Assembly (NCBI GenBank): GCA_917880885.1
Contig: OU862928.1
Location: forward strand, 14,093,721-14,157,720
Reading direction: 5' to 3'
Source: Limnephilus marmoratus
Taxonomy: Eukaryota; Arthropoda; Insecta; Trichoptera; Limnephilidae
Length of the DNA stretch: 64,000 nt
Made by a program: the position numbers and the translations under genes. Under the pieces are notes generated by a model. It did no database searches. It was not told where the DNA came from and saw only the letters and a list, made by a program, of their open reading frames with translations. Within the stretch, counting starts at the first letter, position 1. Each line of letters starts with the position of its first letter. Of the stretch, positions 55,250 through 64,000 are shown piece by piece.

Positions 55250-55477
55250 ATTTTTATTTATTAATTTTATTTTAGTAATTGGAACATTTAAGTTTACAAA
55301 TTTCTAATTAACTATACATAATATTTCATATTGCAAACTAAATTTTATGTAGCTCCTACAATACGTCTTAAACTTTCCAATTGGTGTGGACTTTAATGTT
55401 TCTGGTAGCATGTTATATAACTTCATTCCTTTGTACAGTAAACTGTTCTGCGTATTCGCCTTGTCTTTTTTTGGAGC

Positions 55478-56231
55478 TGCTATGTTAGAGGCAAGAACGT
55501 CGTACCGTAATAGTAATGGTACAAACAGCGGCTAGAACGCCTTACTACAATCAACATCGTCGAGCATGGACTTTTATCTCAGGGGTCAGGTTCGTACCAT
55601 CTCGGGTAGGTAGGTTATGAAACACAATGAAGCTCGGGAAATAGTACACAAGGATTTATTTACATTACAAGCTTAGAACACAATCGGGAAATACATTTTA
55701 AGGCCTGTTTAAGTTATGGATATGGCTTGAACGACTCTATTCTGGAAGTTAGGCTCAATTGTTAATGAGTTATGAAGGTACCTTTGTCGTGGTTGACTGC
55801 ATCAGCGATGGGGGGCTAGCTTTCGACGTCTTCAGACGGAAGCTAGGCAACAGGCGACTTGGGATCTGCACCAACTCTGGATCAGTGTTGTAGGAATGGA
55901 CACGTGCCTTTGAATCCACTGCACATGTTCTCAACAATAATAAATGCGGGTATGAGAACTCGGTTAATTATAAATAACAAATCAACCACCGGCTTGCAAG
56001 GAACAACGCAACTTGCCGGGCAGGGCCTTCGGCCCATAGGAATGGCCAATTACATGGTGTAACTGTTAAAAACTCGGAAGGCGGAAGGTGAAAGAGACAG
56101 TGTCAAGCCGGCTGGGCCTTATATAGGCTTGTCCACTAGCGACCACCGTGAAAGCTGGCAGAGGCTTCTCAATCTAGGGGAACATTGCGAATATCAAACG
56201 TTTTTCGACGCAATATGTGTTGCACATAACA
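55478..56231 (-). repeat. 3' LTR of the non-coding LTR element
   Basis: 754 bp. The minus-strand purine-rich tract 'gacagagaaggtag' lies just outside at 56232-56245. A 67-codon open frame in it recurs in the other LTR and is not taken as a gene. Confidence 0.9.
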
Positions 56232-56869
56232 CTACCTTCTCTGTCCAAAATGATTGAAAGAGAGTTGCTCAGGTCGGGCTAGTTGTTGGACCCGCACCTG
56301 CATCCTTTGTGGGATTGTGTCCTAGTGTAAGTCAATATGATTCCATTCTGAGTTAAGTAGTTGCACGTTGCTGCTGACTTCTGAAAAAGTTTTGTTATTG
56401 GTTCTTGTGGAGGCTTCTCGCTTGCTGTGGGTAGGAATGGCATAAAATTGCCATTATCACAAATAGTTAAGCACTCCCTACCTAGTGAGCCATATAAAAA
56501 ATGAAGTTATCTACCTGTGAGCCAAGCTATCAACTCCTAAATAATACATTAAGTAAGTCGTAACAAGCCATAATAATTAAAAATATTAACTCCTATATCA
56601 CTTCTCTTTTTGTCCGAAGACAATACTCACTGAACCTTGAATGTAATCACTTGTACTTCTTTTTTAAAAAAATTAAATCTCCTTTGCGATACAAAACACG
56701 CTGCTCTTGCGATACAAAACACGCTTTTCTTTCAAATTTGTAACATAAATTTTTTTTTAAAATATTTGCTGTATTAGCAAACCTTCACCTTCTTCCTCTC
56801 TAATAATTGAAGAAAAAAAAAAAACTTGTTTAAAGAAATCATTGGTACCAATTATATACATTTTTCTCT

Positions 56870-57560
56870 TTTCTTATCCATTCCATGGATAATTTAATGC
56901 AATTTCATTTTTTCTGAACAACCGAGGTCAATTCTATCGCATTTCACATGAGACTTTTATATCTATATCAATCTTGCATTGATTATAAACATTTGTTCTT
57001 CTTTTTTTTTTCATCCAGTCAATGGATATTTTAATGCGTTTTATCTTTTGTGAACAACCGAGGTCAATTCTTACGCATTTCACACAATACTTTTATTTGC
57101 AATTCAATATTCTTATTGAATATATACCTTTTTTGAAAAAATTAAAAGAAATTTTAAAAGAAATAAACAAACAAAAAAATTTTAATGCTGACTAAATAAT
57201 GTCCTGTAATCAATCGAAATTGATACATATTCGCATTTTTCAAGTGTCTTTCTCTAAGAGACAATACAAGACATGTACTCTTTGACTTTGACATACAGTA
57301 TTTTTAAAAATTCTAAAAAAAAATTACAATGCTGACTCAATGTCATGTAATCAATCGAAATTGATACATATTCGCATTTTAAACCTTTTGAAGAGGACAA
57401 TACAAGACATGAACCTCTTTAATTTATATCATTTATTTACATTTTTCTTTTTCGCCCATCAAATGGACATTCAATGCTGACTTAATGTCATGTAATCAAT
57501 CGAAATTGATACATATTCGCATTTTACATCCTAAACTAAATAGGTTACAATACAATACAT
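56870..57560. repeat. Diverged tandem repeats, unit ~140 bp
   Basis: 'gaacaaccgaggtcaattct...cgcatttcaca' occurs near 56918 and 57053. 'gtaatcaatcgaaattgatacatattcgcatttt' occurs near 57211, 57350 and 57493, each followed by 'gacaatacaagacatg'-like sequence. All share a 'catcaatggatattttaatg' lead-in, so they are one family spaced at about 140 bp. Confidence 0.8.
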
Positions 57561-57815
57561 GTACCAATTAGAGTAGTATTTTTATTAAATTTGCTGTGTT
57601 ATTGTAACTTTGCGATTTATTCCCTTTTTAACTTATTTGATGAGTTTCTCTTAAGCTATCTTCAGTTCTGTTTTCATAGTATACAATGGGTATAATTATA
57701 AGGCTATACTGATCCTATCATTTTTATAACATAATTATCAGGCATATATTAAATCCTTTCACGTAGGTATAATTCTGAGGCTATACTTTAAATCCTATCA
57801 TGTTTATAGAGATAC

Positions 57816-57833
57816 GCCCCACGTTGGGCGCCA
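57816..57833 (-). promoter_or_regulatory. Primer-binding site of the non-coding LTR element
   Basis: TGGCGCCCAACGTGGGGC on the minus strand, one base after the 5' LTR. It is a classic tRNA-primer sequence of LTR elements and shows the orientation. Confidence 0.85.
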
Positions 57834-57834
57834 G

Positions 57835-58588
57835 TGCTATGTTAGAGGCAAGAACGTCGTACCGTAATAGTAATGGTACAAACAGCGGCTAGAACGCCTT
57901 ACTACAATCAACATCGTCGAGCATGGACTTTTATCTCAGGGGTCAGGTTCGTACCATCTCGGGTAGGTAGGTTATGAAACACAATGAAGCTCGGGAAATA
58001 GTACACAAGGATTTATTTACATTACAAGCTTAGAACACAATCGGGAAATACATTTTAAGGCCTGTTTAAGTTATGGATATGGCTTGAACGACTCTATTCT
58101 GGAAGTTAGGCTCAATGGTTAATGAGTTATGAAGGTACCTTTGTCGTGGTTGACTGCATCAGCGATGGGGGGCTAGCTTTCGACGTCTTCAGACGGAAGC
58201 TAGGCAACAGGCGACTTGGGATCTGCACCAACTATGGATCAGTGTTGTAGGAATGGACACGTGCCTTCGAATCCACTGCACATGTTCTCAACAATAATAA
58301 ATGCGGGTATGAGAACTCGGTTAATTATAAATAACAAATCAACCACCGGCTTGCAAGGAACAACGCAACTTGCCGGGCAGGGCCTTCGGCCCATAGGAAT
58401 GGCCAATTACATGGTGTAACTGTTAAAAACTCGGAAGGCGGAAGGTGAAAGAGACAGTGTCAAGCCGGCTGGGCCTTATATAGGCTTGTCCACTAGCGAC
58501 CACCGTGAAAGCTGGCAGAGGCTTCTCAATCTAGGGGAACATTGCGAATATCAAACGTTTTTCGACGCAATATGTGTTGCACATAACA
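57835..58588 (-). repeat. 5' LTR of the non-coding LTR element
   Basis: 754 bp, three mismatches to the other copy (in the 'caatggttaatg', 'caactatggatc' and 'gccttcgaatcc' contexts). Confidence 0.9.
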
Positions 58589-59059
58589 GAGCCTGATTTC
58601 TTTGCACGTCCTTGTGTTATGTCTGAGAATGTCCTTGTTGAATACAATTTTATTTGAAAAGTATTCTGGTGAAATGTTGTTAATTATTTTATGTATAAAT
58701 ATCATCGTATTCAAGGTCAGCATCTGTTTCACGGTTAGCCAATTCAGTTCTTTTAACATTTTGTTTACTTTTAAAAATCTATTTCGCCGTAATATCATTC
58801 GCATTGCCCTATTTTGGAGAATTTTAAACTTATTTTGTTCTCGTTCGTTACATAGGAAAAGGATACTTGAGCAATAGTTAAAATGTGAAGCAATAATCGG
58901 AGTTTTAATAGATAGTTTTTGTCTAATTCTTCCCAAAAAAGATATTTTTTCCCAATTTTCTTTTGTGTATATTCAGCATGTTTATTGAATGTTAGTGTAT
59001 GGTTATTTATGTTGTGAGAGTGGTTTTGTGTTTTTGTAAAAATGACTGGCGAAGGACCT

Positions 59060-59508
59060 TGAATTTTGTGTTACTAATCACTGCCTGCAATAGCAAAATT
59101 AAATGTTGCATAGAAGGAATGACTCACCGGAAAAAAGGATCAGGAGCAATGCTGCATTCGCTTCCATCTAAGAGGCACGATCACAATAAGCGTAAATGTT
59201 TGTTATTTTTATAGTGCACGGAGCAGTTATTTTTATAGCGGATTAACCGATAGCGAAGCACAGTGGTTGTTTCGCGGCGAGAGTTTTATTGCGGACTTTC
59301 GTGAGCAGAGCACAGTGATGGCTATATACAGCGGGAGTTTATTGCAGACTGGTTAAGATTGTGGGTAAAATTGACGGGGGGGACAATTTGGGAATAGGTA
59401 GGACAACGGACTTACAACAATAATTTATACCAATTCCAAGCAGTGACAGTATGTATGAGTGCGATGCTGGTGTGTGTATGAGTAGGTATTAGTATGTGCG
59501 TAACCATG
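59060..59508 (-). repeat. Possible 3' LTR of the BEL/Pao element
   Basis: On the minus strand a G-rich purine tract 'aggcggggggca' (about 59509-59520) is followed by 'tggttacgcacatactaatac'. The region contains AATAAA-like hexamers. Without the 5' LTR the borders stay unproven. Confidence 0.4.
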
Positions 59509-59849
59509 CCCCCCGCCTGGAAGGGGATGAAAGGATCCACTTCCATAAACCAAAAGAGTGCCAATACGTTTCATTGCGCAAACAAATTGTAACACGCGGT
59601 AGAATGCAATTAATTATGTAAGTTATGAAAATATTTATGTAGTTATATAAATGCTTTTACCAAATGGTCAAATTGACCGATATAGCAAGAAAAAAAAAAA
59701 ACATTGAAACGTAAAAATATGATATGTTAATAGGATAATATGCGGTAGATAAAACTAAAAGTAAGGTTTGGTACCTATTTAACAATGAAACTAACCTAAT
59801 TGATATAGAATAAAAGTATTATGAACTAACTTCTAAGATGTTGTTAAAT

Positions 59850-62800
59850 CTATTGTGACGGTAAGGGACAGAGTTTAACGACTGCCCTGCGGTATATTCC
59901 GGAGTTAGTTTTAACTTCCGCAACGCGGATCACTCCATCTGCCCCGGGGTAGACATTGACTATTACCCCAATAGGCCATTGAAGTGGCGCGATGTTGTCA
60001 CTCTTAATCATTACTACCGTGCCTGTCGTTACCGGATTCGCATTTGTATTCCATTTTTGGCGAGCTTGCAAAGTGTTCAAATACTCAATTCGCCATCGGT
60101 TCCAGAATGTCTGAACAAGACGATCCACAAGATGTTTGCGTTGTACCAAGTTGACTGGCTCGTCTGACAAATCAGCAGCGGGTAAAGATTTTAAGGGAGT
60201 GAGCGTTAAAAAATGCGCGGGGGTTAGCGGCAATGGAGCGGAAACGTCGTTAACGCTAAATACAGATAGCGGGCGTGAATTTAGAATTGCTTCAATCTGA
60301 GAAAGCACTGTTTGCATCTCTTCATACGTCAGTAGAGAGGTGCCTACTATTTTATTTAAATAACCTTTCAGGCATTAAATGTTACTTTCCCAGATCCCAC
60401 CAAAGTGAGGAGCTTGCGGTGGATTCATCTTCCATTCAATTCGATTCTCCAACAGATTGTCTAAGAATTCCTTTTGTAATTGCGTGACTCTATAAGTTCA
60501 AATAAAGACCGTAAATGGGATTTAGCTCCCACAAAGTTCGTTCCGTTATCGGAGTACATTATACTCATAGGACCTCGACGAGCAAGGAAACGCTTAAAAG
60601 CGTTGAGGAAGACTTCGGTGGAAAGATCTGAAGCGAGTTCAATATGAACTGCGCGGGTCACCAAGCAAATAAATAAGCAAATGTATGCCTTTTGACTTCG
60701 CACCCCCCGACGTCTATAAGGAATTATTTGAAGCGGGCCCGCGTAGTCAACCCCTTTGTGGAGAAAAGCCTTAGCTTCGCGGACGCGGCATGCGGGTAAA
60801 TCTCCCATTATTGGGAATTGCGGTTTGGGATTGACTTTGAAGCAAGTATTGCACTGATGCACACGTTTCCGAACCAAATTGCGCGAAGAAAGTATCCAAA
60901 ATCTCTGTCTTAGCAGTGACCTCAGTAACGTAGGACCCGTATGTAGGTTTCTGATGTGATAGTAGTCTATTATTAGATTGACTACATGATCACGAGCGGG
61001 TAATAGAATTGGATGCCGACTGTCAAATTCTGTTTCTGCGTTTCGCAATCTGCCTCCTACCCTTAGAATTCCGTCATGGATAAACGGATTCAGTTTTACG
61101 ATCGCTCGCCGAACCTTCTTCCGATCTTTGACTGTCTTTATATCTTCGGAGAAGTGTTCTTCCTGTATAGATTTAATAACAGCGGTTTCTGCAGCTAAGA
61201 TATGGCTTAATCCGAACGCTCGTGGTAATTTCTTGATAAAACGAAGAACATAAATTACTATTCGGATTAATTTCAGCCATGAGCTAACACGAGAGGCTAG
61301 TGCACACAATAACGGAGGAGCAATTGTTTTGAGGCGGTTAATGTCTTGAACGGACATCAAAATTTTTGTTTTCCGTTCGGGAGGATCAGTCACAGATTTC
61401 GTATTAAAACGTTGTAAAGGCCAATCGCTTTTAGGTAATTGGGCAAAGACGGGGCCTTTAAACCATAACGGATGGTCGATTAGTTGAGCGGGCGTAAGAC
61501 CCCGCGACAAGCAGTCGGCGGGATTGTCTTGTCCTTTTATATAATGGAAGCATTCAGCCCCCAGATGGTTTTGTATTTGTGAGACACGGTTGGCAACGAA
61601 AGTCTGCCATTTTGCGGGCGGTGAATTTATCCATGCTAGAGCAACCGTGCTGTCGCAAAAAGCTAAAGTCGTATGAGCTTTCGAATTTGATGTGTAGGTA
61701 TTACTGACCGTATGCATTAATCGTGCAAGTACTAGCGCTCCACATAGTTCTAATCGCGCAAGTGAAATCGTCTTAGCCGGATCGACCTTGGATTTAGCGC
61801 ATAATAAATTAATTATGGTTTTATCAGTATTCGGACAGTAAACATGTAGGTAAATAACACCTCCAAATGCGCGTTCGCTCGCGTCTGAAAACCCGATAAG
61901 CGTTATTATACACTGGGGTTCGATTCCTAAAAAACGAGGAATTTTAATAGATTGCAGTAATGGCAATTCTTTTTTAAACTATCGCCAAAGTGTGACAACT
62001 GTTTCAGGAGGAGTATCATCCCAATCCAGGTTATACTCCCATAGAGATTTAATTATCAGCTTAGCCAATAATACAACTGGTGCGGCGAAACCCATCAAAT
62101 CCCAAAGACGAGCAATCGTCGAGAGAATATTTCGTTTAGTACAAGTTCTTTCGTCGGTGTGTACGACAAATACGAAATGATCAGAAGCGGGTATCCAATG
62201 AAGTCCTAGTATTTTCAGGTTTTCATCGGGATTAAATTCCACATGTTCCGTAACACGACGAGCTGTAGGAATCGTGGATAAAAACTTTGGAGAGTTAGAA
62301 GAGAATTTTACAAGATCGAATCCTCCCGCGGCGAATAGTTGAATCAATTCCGTAGACAACTCGGAAGCCTCCTCGACCGACGAGCAACTGGTGACGAAAT
62401 CGTCCATGTAGAATGAGCCCTTTTCCACCAGATTTGCAGCAAGTGGGAAACGAGGTTTTTCATGCGACGCAAGTTGACGCAATGTACGCATTGCGAGGAA
62501 TGGACTGCAAGACATGCCGAATGTGACGCGATTAAATTCAAACAATTGCAAAGGATCACTATCGTTAAATCTGTACAGCATGCGCTGATAACGTCGGCAT
62601 TCTTTTTGCACCACAATTTGCAAATACATTTGTTTTATGTCAGCGGTTATAGCTATGGCGAATAATCGGAAATTGAGGATAATGCGAAACAAATCACCTT
62701 GTAAATTCTTTCCGGTATGTAGGATGTCATTAAGCGAGTAACCCGAATCGGATTTCCTACTCGCGTCTAGCACCATGCGAATTTTGGTGGTCAATTTATC

Positions 62801-63780
62801 TTCGCGAACTACGATATGATGCGGGATTACGTAATGCGGTAAATCGGAATTGTCAACTGGGGAAATGTAACCTTTCTGAAGGTATTCGCACAATATTTTG
62901 TCGTATTCTAACTTTATTGCGGGTTGAGATATTAATCGGCGTTCGAGAGACCGAAACCTGCGTTCGGCGGCGGGTAACGATTCACCGAGAACAGAGGGAC
63001 TGTTTTGAAACTGCAACGCGACGATATAACGACCTGCCGTGTCACGAGAAGTAGTGAGTTTAAACATATCCTCACACTCTTGTTCATCAGGCGTTAAAAA
63101 TTTCTCATCTGGAATGTCTTCCAATTCGAAGAAGCGCGAAAGGCAAAATTCATCATTTTGCGTGAACGTACAAAATGATTGCGTGGTGTTTATACTTGGG
63201 TTTTCAATCATCGTTGGGGCAGTACCCAAGATGAGATATCCCAAAGTAGTTTCGATAGCAAATGGCTGTCCGATAGAACCTGATATTTTGTTTGCCTTTA
63301 GAATGCGAGCAAACATGTCACATCCTAAGATGATATCAATCTCGCCGGGCGTACAGAATGTTGTGTCTGCTAAAGGCAAATTGTCAAAATACGACAAAGA
63401 GGAGCGGTTAATGTTAACAGTAGGCAACTCACTGGTTATGGTTTCTACTATATATGGTTTAATCGTATACGACTGAGTGATGTCATAGCGGGAGAGTAAT
63501 TTTAAGCAAGTTACGCCATTTGTCACATTTCTTACGTCACCTATTCCCGTGACGTAAGTACTTGGAGATGACCGCACCGTAAGATTCAAGCGTGAACAGC
63601 ATTTGCGCGTAATTATGTCCCTTTGGGAGCCGCTATCTATTAGAGCCCGTATCGTCTGTACCTGGCCCTTAGCGTCTCTGGTAGTACAAACAGCCGTTCC
63701 TAATAGTGCAGTAGTATTTGCACTTGAGCATGAATTTGTCACACATAACGAAACCGGATTCGAAGAATTTAAGTTTTTTT
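59850..63780 (-). pseudogene. BEL/Pao pol: protease, RT, RNase H, integrase
   Basis: Frame 1 (63780-61982) has the protease (ALIDSGSQRDIITRK) and RT (block A ITADIKQMYLQI, GMSCSPFLAM, active site YMDDFVTS). A TAG at 61979-61981 interrupts; the same frame then continues with RNase H (GFSDASERAFGGVIY, FCDSTVALAWI, GQDNPADCLSRG) and integrase (H2C2: YYHIRNLHTGP and HQCNTCFKV; catalytic KGVDYAGP and YSDNGTNFVGA). A frameshift near 60480 and a TAA at 60375-60377 precede the BEL-type C-terminal domain (LNSRPLSVFS, ADGVIRVAEV) ending at 59850. Gag is missing: the 5' side is cut at 63780 by an inserted LINE tail. Only three lesions, so fairly young. Confidence 0.9.
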
Positions 63781-63784
63781 TTTT

Positions 63785-64000
63785 TTATTATTTATTAAGT
63801 TAAAAGAAATATAATATTTCGCTTTCTTAACTTAAGTACAGAGCATATATGGTACAGGTGTAGTAGTAATATTTTTAATTTTGTTCCAACATCTTAAGTT
63901 TAAATAGTTTTTTTTTAAAGGTTTTTATATTCTTTTCTGCTTTAAGGTTATCTGGAAGGAGATTATATATGTGAACTCCCTCGTGGCCAATACTTTTCTT
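63785..64000 (-). pseudogene. LINE 3' end inserted into BEL/Pao pol
   Basis: The minus strand reads GHEGVHIYNLLPDNLK and NIKTFKKKLFKL, the C-terminal ending of a Jockey-type reverse transcriptase, then a 3' UTR and a poly(A) of about 11 that abuts the BEL/Pao coding sequence at 63784. The element continues beyond the window. Confidence 0.75.

Larger units (their letters stand above)
55478..58588 (-). mobile_element. Non-coding LTR retrotransposon (LARD-like), very young
   Basis: Two 754-bp LTRs (55478-56231 and 57835-58588) differ at three positions that I can see. GAGC flanks both ends (55474-55477, 58589-58592). On the minus strand the LTR begins TGTTATG and ends ATAGCA; one base later comes an 18-nt primer-binding site, and a purine-rich stretch abuts the 3' LTR. 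The 1.6-kb interior has no open frame of note, only diverged ~140-bp repeats. Size and structure fit a LARD, mobilised by proteins of an autonomous relative. Confidence 0.9.
55250..58936 (-). pseudogene. LINE RT C-terminal remnant, split by an LTR element
   Basis: Right part (58936-58589): HFNYCSSILFLCNE, KILQNRAMRMILRRNRF, ELNWLTVKQML and HNTRTCKEIRL. Left part (55477-about 55300): TQNSLLYKGMKLYNMLPETLK and FKTYCRSYI, the usual RT ending, followed by 3' UTR. The two are contiguous once the LTR element 55478-58588 and one copy of its 4-bp duplication are ignored. Same family type as the fragment at 6712-7152. No catalytic part. Confidence 0.75.

Noticed and set aside
55859..56062. 67-codon frame, repeated at 58216-58419
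   Set aside because: Both lie at the same position in the two LTRs of a non-coding element; no protein features.

Overview
This is an AT-rich, transposon-saturated stretch of a eukaryotic nuclear genome, almost certainly an insect. The evidence is the mix of Jockey-superfamily and RTE non-LTR retrotransposons, a mariner with arthropod-type ends, BEL/Pao and gypsy-like LTR elements, tRNA-headed SINEs, a piggyBac-type MITE with TTAA target sites, and a Sushi domain like those of insect modular serine proteases. Repeat tails such as the one ending near 12773 resemble those common in Lepidoptera, so Lepidoptera is my guess, but nothing here proves the order. No prokaryotic operon, rRNA or functional tRNA gene was seen.

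The one host gene I can support is on the + strand and is not apparent as a single open frame. It has a signal-peptide exon (17068-17146), a 34-bp Pro/Thr-rich exon (19010-19043) and a Sushi (CCP) exon from 33340. The splice phases fit exactly (1/1, then 2/2). The third exon either ends at a GTGAGT donor (33551), or reads through to a TAA (33557-33559) with AATAAA 24 bases later. The second reading gives a 110-residue secreted single-Sushi protein. Its introns of 1.9 and 14.3 kb are filled with transposons.

Layout. 0-8 kb: SINEs of three families (here A, B and C) and two LINE fragments. 8-12 kb: two minus-strand LINEs. 12-16.5 kb: a MITE, a SINE, and a mariner split by an RTE fragment. 17-20 kb: host exons 1 and 2, with a foldback-type DNA element ending 27 bp before exon 2. 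20.3-24.9 kb: a nearly intact two-ORF LINE. 25.4-32 kb: a decayed BEL/Pao element with a young gag-protease-only LTR element inside it. 33.3 kb: host exon 3. 33.6-37.5 kb: a decayed LINE split by a piggyBac-type MITE and by another LINE. 37.5-38.7 kb: remnant of a multicopy arthropod protein family. 42.3-46.7 kb: another nearly intact LINE. 47-50 kb: nested RTE end and SINEs. 50.4-54.6 kb: two long-TIR foldback elements with clear target-site duplications. 55.3-59 kb: a LINE remnant split by a very young non-coding LTR element. 59-63.8 kb: a BEL/Pao pol with few lesions, itself invaded by a LINE 3' end.

The elements act as a dependency network. Three or four are non-autonomous (the gag-only LTR element, the non-coding LTR element, the foldbacks, the MITEs). 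SINE family B carries the same 3' hairpin tail as the LINE at 8.1-9.9 kb. Nested insertions give a relative chronology in several places. All family assignments come from reading motifs by eye; no database search was run.
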